49,686 bases of DNA, taken from Microcaldota archaeon (lineage in GTDB: Archaea; Micrarchaeota; Micrarchaeia; Micrarchaeales; Micrarchaeaceae). Below are positions 10,003-19,756 of the stretch, one piece after another. A program made the translations under genes and the position numbers. Where the stretch lies: positions 1 through 49,686 of the forward strand of contig JAKACK010000006.1 of the NCBI GenBank assembly GCA_021821445.1, written 5' to 3'. Positions within the stretch are counted from its first letter, which is position 1, and each line of letters opens with the position of its first letter. The notes beneath the pieces were generated by a model that worked only from the letters and a program-made list of their open reading frames with translations, had not been told where the DNA came from and did no database searches.

Positions 10003-10095
10003 TAAACAGACCTTTGTTTTATTCTTATCTTGGCAAAACTAATAACTATTTATATTCAAATAATTTATAACTAACTTGCATGATGAAATAATAAA

Positions 10096-11391
10096 TCAAT
10101 TGAATCCTGGAAACATTCTTTTCATATTTCTATCATTTTTAAGCATGTTGAATGATCTTTTCATTTTATTAAAATCAGATAATAATCCGCGTACATCTTT
10201 TTCTGTTGTTCCGCTACCTTTTGCAATCCTCATTATGCGGTTGTTATTATGCAGAAGTTTATCGTCATCTCTCTCCTCTTTAGTCATGGATGCTATGATA
10301 ACTTTATATTTTTTGAGTTTGTCCTCACTTTGTTCAACCATACCTTTTGGTACATCTGCAGCTCCAAACATCTTAAGTACACTGCTCAAAGGCCCCATTT
10401 TGTTCAGTGCTTTTAACTGATTATAAAATGTATTAAAGTTGAGTTTTTCCATGTTGGTATCTTCTGGCTCCAAATTCGCCTCTTTTATGGCATTTGTTAC
10501 CGTGTCTATTAATTTGGAGATATTTGGTATTCCAAGCAATCCTCCGATGTAATCATCGGGATTAAATGGTTCAATATTACCCAATTTCTCCCCATTTCCT
10601 ATGAATAAAACATTTACATTTGCAGCGTTAGTTGCACTCAACGCCCCTCCTCCTTTCGAGGATCCATCCATTTTTGTCAGTATAACCCCATTTATTCCTA
10701 TCGCATTATTAAATTGCTCAGCCTGCCTTCCAGCGACTTGACCTATATCTGCACTTATAACTAACATTTTTTTATCTGGATTGAACTCTTTTGTTATTAT
10801 CTTCAACTCGTTGGAAAGTTCATCGTCAAGTGCGCTTCTTCCTCCTGTATCACATATTATTATGGGTTTGTCTTTTAGTTCCTTTAATCCCTCTCTGACA
10901 ACTTTCTTTACATCTGTTTCATTTTTTATCCCAAAAAAAGAAACATTTGCTTGTTCGGCTAATGTTTTAAGCTGTTCATAAGCAGCAGGTCTTGTTGTAT
11001 CACAACATATTATACCGCTACCTAATCCTTTGTTTTGGTAAAATTTAGCTAATTTTGCTGATGTTGTTGTCTTTCCAGAACCATAAAGTCCTAATAATAA
11101 GATTCTTTGCTTTTTAAATTCAGGTTCGTATTTTTTTCCCACTAAATTTACAAGTTCATCATAAACTATATTTGTTATATAATCTTTTGATGATACACCT
11201 GCGGGTGGTTTACTCTTAAGTGCTTTTTCTTCTATTCTTTTTGTCAAACTTAAAACTAGTGTTACATCAACATCAGCCATTATGAGAGTTTTCTGTATCT
11301 CCTTATTGAACTCTCTTATGGTCTTTGCATCAATTATTGTTGTATGTGTTAATTTAGCTAAAGCTTTCCTAAGATTTTCCCCTAAATCCAT
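10096..11391 (-). CDS. srp54: Signal recognition particle 54 kDa protein
   Basis: GLYGSGKTTTSAKLAKFY, DTTRPAAYEQLK, DTGGR, TKMDGSSKGGGALS and M domain; start at internal ATG (MDLGENLRKAL). Confidence 0.96.
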   Translation of the reverse strand: MDLGENLRKALAKLTHTTIIDAKTIREFNKEIQKTLIMADVDVTLVLSLTKRIEEKALKSKPPAGVSSKDYITNIVYDELVNLVGKKYEPEFKKQRILLLGLYGSGKTTTSAKLAKFYQNKGLGSGIICCDTTRPAAYEQLKTLAEQANVSFFGIKNETDVKKVVREGLKELKDKPIIICDTGGRSALDDELSNELKIITKEFNPDKKMLVISADIGQVAGRQAEQFNNAIGINGVILTKMDGSSKGGGALSATNAANVNVLFIGNGEKLGNIEPFNPDDYIGGLLGIPNISKLIDTVTNAIKEANLEPEDTNMEKLNFNTFYNQLKALNKMGPLSSVLKMFGAADVPKGMVEQSEDKLKKYKVIIASMTKEERDDDKLLHNNNRIMRIAKGSGTTEKDVRGLLSDFNKMKRSFNMLKNDRNMKRMFPGFN

Positions 11392-11417
11392 TATTACCAT
11401 CTAATTAGATTGGATTA

Positions 11418-11660
11418 TTATTTCAAATGTTCCATTCCAACTATAATGCTTTCAGAAACACTCTTTACCCTACTATATTTAACAGTGTTTTTTCTAAGTT
11501 TTTCTCCTATGTTCTCTCCCTTTGATAGATCACTTAATTTTATAAGGGTAAGACTATCTATTGACCCCTCCTCCATATTAAATATCATATCTTCTACATA
11601 TCCAAGTTTATTTCCAGAGTTTGTTATTATTTCTTTTCCATACAAATCAGATGCAAGCAT
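11418..11660 (-). CDS. PRC-barrel domain protein
   Basis: MLASDLYGKEIITNSGNKLGYVEDMIFNMEEGSIDSLTL typical PRC-barrel. Confidence 0.8.
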   Translation of the reverse strand: MLASDLYGKEIITNSGNKLGYVEDMIFNMEEGSIDSLTLIKLSDLSKGENIGEKLRKNTVKYSRVKSVSESIIVGMEHLK

Positions 11661-11861
11661 TTTATCACTAACTAAATTTATAAAATTAAATCTTTAATAC
11701 CTATCGTTTATTTATTGCTGTGAAGGTTTCAACTTTTTAAGTTTTTAACAAAAAAATTAATTATTTAAATAAGGATAGATTTAGCAATTTATGGAAACTA
11801 ATTAGTAAAATTTAAGTTATTAATAGGTTAAAAAATATCTAACCGAAAATAGTAATATAGT

Positions 11862-12416
11862 TTACTTTATCCTATAAACCTTCTTTATTGCCATCACTCT
11901 GCTTATGTACTCCGCTATTTGATGTTTAAAATTCTCTTCATCATTATCTAGCTCTTTTATCTCTGAATCTTCAAAAAGATCCTTATGTTCCTTTATCAAT
12001 CTCTCTAAATATTCATCTGTAAGATAATAGCTTTTTGAATTACAATCCCCACATACATAAGTTGGTATTATAGGAATGTTATCCCTGCCGGAAATGGTCG
12101 AATATCTTATTAATTTGTTAGAATTGCACTTTGGGCATCTCTTTTGTAATTTAACTTCCTCAAAAACAGATTCTCTTACATCCTCTATATTATTTTTTTC
12201 TATAAATCGATCTGCCAAATCTCTAGGCCCATTAAAATCGCCTTTTATTAGATTCTGCTTTAAAATTCCTCCATTAAAATCAAATTCGGTCTCTAATACA
12301 ATACCTTTTTCAAAAGGTTCCCACAAAATTGTAAATACTTTGTTTTCTATTGTATACTCTAATTTTATTTTACCTTGTGGACTTACAGAAATAAATGCTT
12401 CAGTCTCTATTTTCAT
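11862..12416 (-). CDS. Zinc-ribbon-containing conserved hypothetical protein
   Basis: CPKCNSNKLIRYSTISGRDNIPIIPTYVCGDCNSKSYYL double CxxC; start probably MKIETEAFI. Confidence 0.6.
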   Translation of the reverse strand: MKIETEAFISVSPQGKIKLEYTIENKVFTILWEPFEKGIVLETEFDFNGGILKQNLIKGDFNGPRDLADRFIEKNNIEDVRESVFEEVKLQKRCPKCNSNKLIRYSTISGRDNIPIIPTYVCGDCNSKSYYLTDEYLERLIKEHKDLFEDSEIKELDNDEENFKHQIAEYISRVMAIKKVYRIK

Positions 12417-12639
12417 CACCCTCTTTACTGTTGACAGCATTGTGTATTATTGCCTCTTTTATATCAACAGGCATTATTGTCATATGCTTTTTCTTTTTAG
12501 CTGTTTTTACAGCCTCTTTTGCTATTGTCAATGCTTCATTATTAAGGAATTTAACCACAGCATCTATTGCATCATCATTTATTCTGATACCATACTTACT
12601 GTGAATATAATCCTTAATGGCTTTTTTTGACATTGACAT
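12400..12639 (-). CDS. Archaeal histone-fold protein
   Basis: MSMSKKAIKDYIHSKYGIRINDDAIDAVVKFLNNEALTIAKEAVKTAKKKKHMTIMPVDIKEAI; histone fold helix pattern. Confidence 0.85.
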   Translation of the reverse strand: MSMSKKAIKDYIHSKYGIRINDDAIDAVVKFLNNEALTIAKEAVKTAKKKKHMTIMPVDIKEAIIHNAVNSKEGDENRD

Positions 12640-12654
12640 TTTATTACCTTTATT

Positions 12655-12712
12655 TTTCAGCACTCAAGATCCTCTTCATAGCAAAGCTCAGAAATGCAAT
12701 CTCATCATATAG
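12655..12712 (-). ncRNA. Candidate C/D box sRNA (2'-O-methylation guide)
   Basis: Minus strand reads ATGATGA (C, 12702-12708) GATTGCATTT CTGA (D', 12688-12691) GCTTTGCTA TGAAGA (C'-like, 12673-12678) GGATCTTGAGTG CTGA (D, 12657-12660); all four boxes with archaeal-type spacing. Confidence 0.7.
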
Positions 12713-12822
12713 AGATATAAGTTTAATATAAATAAATAAAAGTTTGCTTTTTATTTATGAAAATTTTGAAATTGTCAGCAAATCAAAATTTAAAACATTT
12801 AGGAATAGACTAAAATAAAAAA

Positions 12823-13470
12823 TCATACATCCATAGACATATCTATAGATGTTTCAGATGTGGGTTCCAATTTAAGCTCAAAATCACTTATGTTGTAATT
12901 GAATTCTTCATCAGAACTTATAATTCCCTTATTTTTAAGGTATTCTCTAGCTAATAGGAAATACGCAAATGCCAATGATTTTCTTCCTCTATTATTTGAA
13001 GGGATTATCAAATCTACATCTCTTGTTAAATTATCTGTATCGCACAATGCAATTATAGGTATTCCTGTTTCACTAGCTTCTCTTATAGCTTGTTTTTCAT
13101 TTCTTGTATCACTTGCAAATAATATCTGCGGTTCCATGAAATTTTCACTGTATGGATTTGTGAAAATACCAGGGGTTACTCTACCTTTTATAAAATTTGA
13201 ATGTATTATTTCTGCAAATTTTTGAGCAGCAGCAACTGCATATATTCTAGATGCAGTTACTACTATATCTTTTGGATCATATCTAGCTAACATTTGTCCT
13301 GCAACTTTTATTCTTTCGTCTATAGTTTTAAGATCTAATAGATATAACCCATCTTCACGTACTTTATACACAAACTTCTTCATTCCTGGTGTCTTAACCT
13401 TTGTTGCTATATGTATTCCTGATTCAAGATAATCATTTTGATTTGCTATATTAAATTCTTCTTCTGCCAT
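12823..13470 (-). CDS. rps2: 30S ribosomal protein S2
   Basis: ARYDPKDIVVTASRIYAVAAAQKFAE...GRVTPGIFTNP...FASDTRNEKQAIREASETGIPIIALCDTDN. Confidence 0.95.
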   Translation of the reverse strand: MAEEEFNIANQNDYLESGIHIATKVKTPGMKKFVYKVREDGLYLLDLKTIDERIKVAGQMLARYDPKDIVVTASRIYAVAAAQKFAEIIHSNFIKGRVTPGIFTNPYSENFMEPQILFASDTRNEKQAIREASETGIPIIALCDTDNLTRDVDLIIPSNNRGRKSLAFAYFLLAREYLKNKGIISSDEEFNYNISDFELKLEPTSETSIDMSMDV

Positions 13471-13486
13471 TCATTCACCATTTTAA

Positions 13487-13681
13487 TTATTTCCTTGCAG
13501 TATTTATAAATTCATCTATTAAGTCAACATTGCTCAAAAACATACGCCTACAGCAGTACCTTTTAACTTCGAGCTCATCAAGGACCTTTCCAGCATCCTC
13601 ATGATTTACGTTCACTCTTTTATCATATTCTTCCCACTTGTCTGCCACTACGGCACCACATGTAAAACATCTTACGGGCAT
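13487..13681 (-). CDS. rpoN: DNA-directed RNA polymerase subunit N
   Basis: [19 protein letters not shown]...[25 protein letters not shown]. Confidence 0.96.
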   Translation of the reverse strand: MPVRCFTCGAVVADKWEEYDKRVNVNHEDAGKVLDELEVKRYCCRRMFLSNVDLIDEFINTARK

Positions 13682-13724
13682 TAACATTTTTACTCACCAA
13701 CTGCAATTTAAAAAAATTGCAAAA

Positions 13725-14195
13725 TCACCTGTATGAAGTCTGGAATCTGGCTCTTGCTTTTGGTCCAAGGAACTTTTTAGGTTCTACTCTTCTTGAATCA
13801 TCTATTATTAGATTTCTATTGTACGCCATATATTCTCTTTTAATCTCATTATTCCCTGAATATTCCACTATTGCTTTTGCAATTGCACTTGCACATGCTT
13901 GAGCTTGAGAACTTATACCTCCTCCATAAACATTGACTTTTATATCAAGTTTACTCGAAAGATCTTTTGTATAATCTGAAAAATTTATAGGTGTTAAAAT
14001 TTCCTCTTTTATAAATTCTGGTTGTATTGTATCTACCAAACGACTATTTATTCTGAATATACCAGTACCTTCCTTTATTGAAGCTCTAGCAACACTTCTT
14101 TTTCTTTTACTTTTTGATATTACAACCTTTGATTTAACTTTTTTTATCGTACTTTTCTTTCTTTTTGTTTTTGAAGCATTTTTATTTTCTACCAT
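13725..14195 (-). CDS. rps9: 30S ribosomal protein S9 with basic N-terminal extension
   Basis: KSKRKRSVARASIKEGTGIFRINSRLV...GGGISSQAQACASAIAKAIVEYSG...KKFLGPKARARFQTSYR; start at internal ATG (MVENKNASKTK). Confidence 0.95.
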   Translation of the reverse strand: MVENKNASKTKRKKSTIKKVKSKVVISKSKRKRSVARASIKEGTGIFRINSRLVDTIQPEFIKEEILTPINFSDYTKDLSSKLDIKVNVYGGGISSQAQACASAIAKAIVEYSGNNEIKREYMAYNRNLIIDDSRRVEPKKFLGPKARARFQTSYR

Positions 14196-14200
14196 GATAA

Positions 14201-14638
14201 TCAACCTTTGTTATAACCTAATAAATTTGATAACTCCTTTATCGTTATAAATCCGGAGTACATACTTTTTGGATCTTTTATTTTTAATTCCTGTATTTCG
14301 TTATTTTTAAATTCTTCTGGAAGTCCTATATAAACTCTTAAATTCTTATATGCGGCACGTCCACTCGCTCTTCCATATGGTAGCATTCCTCTTATAACTC
14401 TTTTTACGAGCATATCTGATCTCCTTGACCAATAGGGTGAATGTTCAGGATTTGCGGAATCTTTAAGATTTAATCTTACCTTATATTTTTTAACTATGTC
14501 ATTTTTATGACCACTAATTATTGCATTTTCTGCATTAACAATTACCACTTTGTCTCCTGTTAAAAGCTGCTTAGCAACCATACTACTTAAGCGCCCCAAA
14601 GACAAATTTGATGCATTTATTACTTTATAATCTTCCAT
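14201..14638 (-). CDS. rpl13: 50S ribosomal protein L13
   Basis: VINASNLSLGRLSSMVAKQLLTGDKVVIVNAENAIISG...VKRVIRGMLPYGRASGRAAYKNLRVYIGLP. Confidence 0.96.
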   Translation of the reverse strand: MEDYKVINASNLSLGRLSSMVAKQLLTGDKVVIVNAENAIISGHKNDIVKKYKVRLNLKDSANPEHSPYWSRRSDMLVKRVIRGMLPYGRASGRAAYKNLRVYIGLPEEFKNNEIQELKIKDPKSMYSGFITIKELSNLLGYNKG

Positions 14639-14655
14639 TAAAATTACCTCAATAT

Positions 14656-15003
14656 TTAACTAATAATATTTGCTCCTTTAAGCTTTTTAAATTCTTCTAA
14701 TTCATAGATCTTAGAACCGCCTTTTATTAATTCAGACTTTGCTTTATCTGAAAAATCTATTGCAGTTATATTTATTTTGTGATCTATCTTGCCAATGGAA
14801 AGAACTTTTCCAGGTACTATAACATTATCTCCTTCTTTTGTAAATTTATTTAATTTGTATAGATTTACAGTTATTCTTTTTCTCTTTGAAACGGATAATA
14901 TCTTAGCAACCTTTCCCCACATTTGTTCATGATCGCCTTTCTCATTCTTTGCAAACTCTATCCAATCTTTAATATCTTTTCTTTCAACATTAATTTTCAT
15001 CAT
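14656..15003 (-). CDS. rpl18e: 50S ribosomal protein L18e
   Basis: INVERKDIKDWIEFAKNEKGDHEQMWGKVAKILSVSKRKRITVNLYKLNKFTKEGDNVIVPGKVLSIG; start placed at ATG 15003 or 15000 downstream of SD aaggtga, because the longer ORF runs into the tRNA. Confidence 0.9.
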   Translation of the reverse strand: MMKINVERKDIKDWIEFAKNEKGDHEQMWGKVAKILSVSKRKRITVNLYKLNKFTKEGDNVIVPGKVLSIGKIDHKINITAIDFSDKAKSELIKGGSKIYELEEFKKLKGANIIS

Positions 15004-15017
15004 TTTCACCTTAAAAG

Positions 15018-15117
15018 TGCAGGGGGTGAGATTTGAACTCACGTAGCCCTAAGGCACAGAATTTCCAAACATGCATTCCTTAGTCCTGCGCATTTGACCA
15101 AACTCTGCCACCCCTGC
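15018..15117 (-). tRNA. tRNA-Leu, predicted anticodon AAG, with 15-nt intron (15063-15077)
   Basis: Acceptor GCAGGGG/CCCCTGC, A73, long variable arm TGCCTTAGGGCTAC, T-arm GTGAG-TTCAAAT-CTCAC, anticodon stem CAGGA/TTCTG; BHB: central helix CTAA/TTGG with 3-nt bulges GG^A and AA^A. Confidence 0.88.
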
Positions 15118-15122
15118 ATTAT

Positions 15123-15689
15123 TTATTTAGCAACCTTTGATAATTCTTTAATTTCTTCGCTTAATATATCTAATGATTTGCTTATTATTGCTTTTGATGA
15201 CATTTGGCCAAATGCTTCCACATAGAACTTAAATGAATTGTCATTTATCTGCTCATATGTTACCAGTCCTGGTTGGAATTTTACGTGCTTCAATGCAGAT
15301 CCTACAATGGCTTTGCCATCTAATCTGAGCTTTTCTTTTTCACCTAATTTCATTATAGGTATATTATCAATTGCGACTTTTATATTTTCATCAGTGCTTT
15401 TTAGGTCTTTAGAATAAACTGTTCCAGGCCCCGTTGCATCAAGTGTAAATAAAATTTCGTCGCTATCTATAATCTTATCTGGAGTTGCTAATGGTATAAG
15501 ACCTATCCTGTGTGCAATGTACTCATCGAAAAGTGCACTTGAATTTTCATAGACTGTCACACTGTCAATTGCAAAACATTTTACACTATTTATTGCGGTC
15601 CTTCTGATTGCATTCGCAAACGTAGTTGAAACTCCTGAAAGGGTGAACTCAAATACTTTATCATTAGATTGAATAATATCTACATCCAT
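15123..15689 (-). CDS. rpoD: DNA-directed RNA polymerase subunit D
   Basis: FEFTLSGVSTTFANAIRRTAINSVKCFAIDSVTVYENSSALFDEYIAHRIGLIPL; no Cys-rich Fe-S insertion visible. Confidence 0.95.
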   Translation of the reverse strand: MDVDIIQSNDKVFEFTLSGVSTTFANAIRRTAINSVKCFAIDSVTVYENSSALFDEYIAHRIGLIPLATPDKIIDSDEILFTLDATGPGTVYSKDLKSTDENIKVAIDNIPIMKLGEKEKLRLDGKAIVGSALKHVKFQPGLVTYEQINDNSFKFYVEAFGQMSSKAIISKSLDILSEEIKELSKVAK

Positions 15690-15776
15690 ACATTCACTTT
15701 TTGATTATTGATAATAAAAAATAAAGATTATAATATTTATTAATTATTAAATTTTAAATACTTATGCTTTTAGCAA

Positions 15777-17354
15777 TCATCTTGAAAGTCTTAAAAATTT
15801 AAACTTTTCGTAATAATTTATTATAAATTTAAGCATACTATTTACTATAACTACGTTTTCAGATAGTCTATTTAAATTATTTATATCACTTTCATCCAAT
15901 GCATTTAAAATATTTAATGTGATTGGGTATATAAAAATAACTAGTATTATTCCTATTATTATTTGAAGGCTTGAATAATTTATATTTGATGCTAATAAAT
16001 AGGCAATTGCGACTGATATAATAGAAGCTATTATTAATTTTAAAATTTTGTTTATTTCTATTTTTAATTTTACATATTTTTTAAGAGTTGTTATAAATAA
16101 AAGACTACTTATTATAGGGGCTATGAAGAAGAGAAGTACAACTAAACCTAGACCACTAAACTCATATATTGCAAATGGCATAATTATTATCTCTATAATG
16201 GCTATCTTTATGTTGTTTTTCATCATATCTTTTACTTTTTTTATGCTAATAAGCAATGTAGATGCAAATGAGGGTAGAATTCCTATCATTATACCCAAAC
16301 TAATAATCTGTATATATAATGGAGCTAATTGATAGGTGTTACCAAATAAAAGGTATATAAGGGAGTGGGAGAATAATATTATAAATATGGCAATAGGTGT
16401 TGCAAACAACATTGCTAAGAAAACAGAGTAAGAGTAAATCTCACCTAACCGTGATTTAACCTTTTTTGAATTATATATGAGAGTAAATGTTGATATTAAG
16501 GATAGTGATATAGATCCTAAAAGGATATCATATATATAATTTATTTTAAAAGCAATTCCAAAATTACCTAATATAACAGCAGTCGTAAAAACGCCTAATA
16601 GAACTGTAGATAAATTACCTGAAAGTGAATAAAATATGTTTGATATTGCTATGGGTATAGTAAATTTAAATAGTTCTTTTAACCAAGCTATGCTTGGTAA
16701 TACAAAATGATATTTTTTAAGAGATATCAAGAATATTATTGTAATTACAAATGAGGATAAATATCCTGATAATAATCCAATTATTGGACCTAAAACTCCA
16801 AATCCTAATAAAATTAATGCTATACTTACAACACCTTGTACAATAGCTTGTGTAAATATTGATGTTGCTGCTTCCTTTCTTTTCCCTAATCCTATTAGTA
16901 TTGGATAGGATGCACCGAATAACATCGATGTTAATACTGCAAAAGAGATATAATGAAGTACATATTCATATTTTATTGTGTGCAATGTGTAAATTGATAA
17001 AGGCCCACTAAAAATAAATATTAAGGAGGATAGAATTAATCCTATAACTAAAAGTATTAAAAATCCATTAATTAACAGATGGTTAACTTTTTCGGGTTCA
17101 TCTCTGTATTCTGCAGAAAAACGATTGAATGCGCTTCCAATTCCAAAATTACCCATAGCGTCAAATAGTCCAATTATGGCGGTTGCCAATACATATATTC
17201 CATAATTAGTAGAACCTAATAATCTTGCAACAAATATAAAAGTTAATCCCAATATTATTACAGAGGTTATTTTACTTATCATTAAGCTTGACGCTGTACC
17301 AACAGCATTTTTGCCAAAATCTAAAGCAGAAAGGTCTTTATTTTCATTATTCAT
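15777..17354 (-). CDS. Polysaccharide/oligosaccharide flippase (MATE-like Wzx/RfbX family)
   Basis: Multi-TM; LGSTNYGIYVLATAIIGLFDAMGNFGIGSAFNRFSAEYRDEPEK typical of polysaccharide biosynthesis flippases. Confidence 0.85.
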   Translation of the reverse strand: MNNENKDLSALDFGKNAVGTASSLMISKITSVIILGLTFIFVARLLGSTNYGIYVLATAIIGLFDAMGNFGIGSAFNRFSAEYRDEPEKVNHLLINGFLILLVIGLILSSLIFIFSGPLSIYTLHTIKYEYVLHYISFAVLTSMLFGASYPILIGLGKRKEAATSIFTQAIVQGVVSIALILLGFGVLGPIIGLLSGYLSSFVITIIFLISLKKYHFVLPSIAWLKELFKFTIPIAISNIFYSLSGNLSTVLLGVFTTAVILGNFGIAFKINYIYDILLGSISLSLISTFTLIYNSKKVKSRLGEIYSYSVFLAMLFATPIAIFIILFSHSLIYLLFGNTYQLAPLYIQIISLGIMIGILPSFASTLLISIKKVKDMMKNNIKIAIIEIIIMPFAIYEFSGLGLVVLLFFIAPIISSLLFITTLKKYVKLKIEINKILKLIIASIISVAIAYLLASNINYSSLQIIIGIILVIFIYPITLNILNALDESDINNLNRLSENVVIVNSMLKFIINYYEKFKFLRLSR

Positions 17355-17448
17355 ATTATACTGCCAAAATAAACAATTTATACATTATAGATATTATTAA
17401 ATAGATTAGGTTATTTATATTATATATATATTTAAGAGGTAATTAATC

Positions 17449-19728
17449 TTGAAGTTTAATTATAAACAGATATCAGATAGGCTAAAATCACCAGCCGCTA
17501 TGGCTACCTTTGTATATTTAATTATAACATTGGTAATTTTTTATCCATTTGTAATTCATTCTACTACCTTAGTTTCAGGTACAGGGGGTGATAGTTATCA
17601 GAATCTTTGGGATTATTGGCATATTGGTTATTCTTTATTGAACTTAAAATCGATATTTTCTACAAAATTTTTATTTTGGCCTGTTGGATCTGATTTAGTA
17701 ACTCAAACTATGTCAATATTTATGGGTCTGATAACCTTACCTTTTCAATCAGTGAATTTAGTTTTTGCATATAATATTGGTCTTATAATAGCATTTACTT
17801 TTACAGGACTTGCTATGTTTATTTTAGCTAAATACTTTGTAAAAAATAATTATGCCGCATTTTTTGCAGGATTGATATATGCATTTAGTGCATTCCATTA
17901 TGCTCAAGGTTTGTCACATATTGATTACATAAATCTGGGTTTTATACCTCTTGCGCTTTACTTTTTATTTAGGATGATAGACAATCCTAATTATAAAGAG
18001 AGCGCATACTTTGGGATAACTCTATTGTTATTAATGCTAACAGAATTTGTGGAGCAGTTTATAATGTTTAGTCTGATAGCTCTGATAATACTAGTTTGGT
18101 ATGCTTTATCAAAAAATTATAATTATAAGATATTAAATAAAAGATTTATTTACTCTTTGATTGCAGGAGTTATCATATTCTTCATAATAGGGTCATTTAT
18201 AATATTACCAATTATAAGTTATATTAATTCAGAATCTAGTTCTAATGCATACAGCTTGGATAATATAGCACATAATGAATTGTGGAGTGATAATTTATTA
18301 GAATTTTTTGTTCCTAGCTACTATAATGGATTAGTAAACTTATCTGGAAAATATTTTCCTTCACTTTATTATTTTGATGAAACTGAACATTCTGCGTATA
18401 TAGGTTACACTGTGATATTTTTAAGTTTGTTCGCTATATACAAATATAGAAGAAAGTTATATCTTTGGACTTTTATAGCTATAATATTTGGATTGCTGTG
18501 CTTGGGTCCTTATATGCAAATAGGTACACATATAACTAATCCATCATTACCTGTACCAGGATTGACAGGAATACCAAGTTTATTCTTGATTTATCATTAT
18601 ATACCTTTGATAAATATTATAAGGGAACCTGACAGATTTTTTATAATTTTTAGTATTGCATTAGCTATATTATCCGCTTATGGAATATCAGCGTTATTAG
18701 AAAAAGATTATTTTAAAAATAGGAATACAAAGTTAATAGGGATTGCATTTATATCAATATTATTTTTAATTGGAAGTACTGGTTTACCTATAACTAATAA
18801 CTATTTAAATATAATCTCAACACCTATCCATAAATATGCTTTTTATTCAGATTTAAGAAATTATACAGGTAATTTCTCTGTTTTAATACTCCCAATATTA
18901 ACTAATTCTTTTAGTAGTGTACCTGCAGAATACCCTGGTTTAGCTACATATGAATCTGCTATAATGCAAAAACCTATAATAGGAGGTTATGTGACAAGGG
19001 AAAACAAAACACAGACTGATTCGGTTGATTCATTGCCATTAGCAGTTATGGCACAGGATCTAGAAGAAACAGGAAATTTTTCATATGTTTCGCCAATTGT
19101 AGAGAATTATACCAATCAAACGCTATTAACCTTATATAATTATAGAACCGAATTTGTAACAGTTAATAAAGCAGCTTACAATTCAACTGATCTATTATTT
19201 ATAGAAAAGTATCTTTATAATTTATTTGGCAGTAAAGAACTTGTCTATAATGGTAATACAACAGTTGCCTTTTATACTTTAGATAAATTAAATACCTCAA
19301 TTTATAGAAGCTATGTGTCATATCCAGTATTAGATAATTGGGAGGATTTCTTTGGAAAAGTAAATGATATTAATACCACATTATGGGATCCTGTTTTAAA
19401 TGGTGAAGTTATAATTTATGCTCCTTATAAAAATATTACAAATACAGAAAATGAGATAGATAGTAAAGTACCTTCGTATATAAACAGCACTATAAGTATA
19501 AATGCAATCTCTAATGTTAAAGGAGATGCCCCATTAAACGTAAGGATACTAAATCAAAATGGAAATATTGTTTATAACGATACATTCAATGTTACAGATA
19601 CAGAAAATATATACACATTAAATGCTTCATTAGTATCAGGACCTTACGGTAATATAATGTTAGTTAGTGAGGGAAAAACTGCTTCTGGAGAGCCTACTGT
19701 TGGTATAGTTAACATGAGTGTAAATTGA
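17449..19728 (+). CDS. Large polytopic membrane protein, putative GT-C-like glycosyltransferase
   Basis: ~11-13 predicted TM segments then an extracellular C-terminal domain rich in NxS/T; TTG start after agaggt; GGDSYQNLWDYW in first loop. Confidence 0.65.
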   Translation: MKFNYKQISDRLKSPAAMATFVYLIITLVIFYPFVIHSTTLVSGTGGDSYQNLWDYWHIGYSLLNLKSIFSTKFLFWPVGSDLVTQTMSIFMGLITLPFQSVNLVFAYNIGLIIAFTFTGLAMFILAKYFVKNNYAAFFAGLIYAFSAFHYAQGLSHIDYINLGFIPLALYFLFRMIDNPNYKESAYFGITLLLLMLTEFVEQFIMFSLIALIILVWYALSKNYNYKILNKRFIYSLIAGVIIFFIIGSFIILPIISYINSESSSNAYSLDNIAHNELWSDNLLEFFVPSYYNGLVNLSGKYFPSLYYFDETEHSAYIGYTVIFLSLFAIYKYRRKLYLWTFIAIIFGLLCLGPYMQIGTHITNPSLPVPGLTGIPSLFLIYHYIPLINIIREPDRFFIIFSIALAILSAYGISALLEKDYFKNRNTKLIGIAFISILFLIGSTGLPITNNYLNIISTPIHKYAFYSDLRNYTGNFSVLILPILTNSFSSVPAEYPGLATYESAIMQKPIIGGYVTRENKTQTDSVDSLPLAVMAQDLEETGNFSYVSPIVENYTNQTLLTLYNYRTEFVTVNKAAYNSTDLLFIEKYLYNLFGSKELVYNGNTTVAFYTLDKLNTSIYRSYVSYPVLDNWEDFFGKVNDINTTLWDPVLNGEVIIYAPYKNITNTENEIDSKVPSYINSTISINAISNVKGDAPLNVRILNQNGNIVYNDTFNVTDTENIYTLNASLVSGPYGNIMLVSEGKTASGEPTVGIVNMSVN

Positions 19729-19756
19729 TATTTAAAATTTATAAATTTAAGATATT

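Noticed and set aside
15018-15117. Alternative reading as tRNA-Ser(GGA) (joining CT + GGAAA gives loop CTGGAAA)
   Set aside because: Discriminator A73 and the Leu-type variable arm argue for Leu, and the BHB geometry supports the 37/38 junction, not 33/34.
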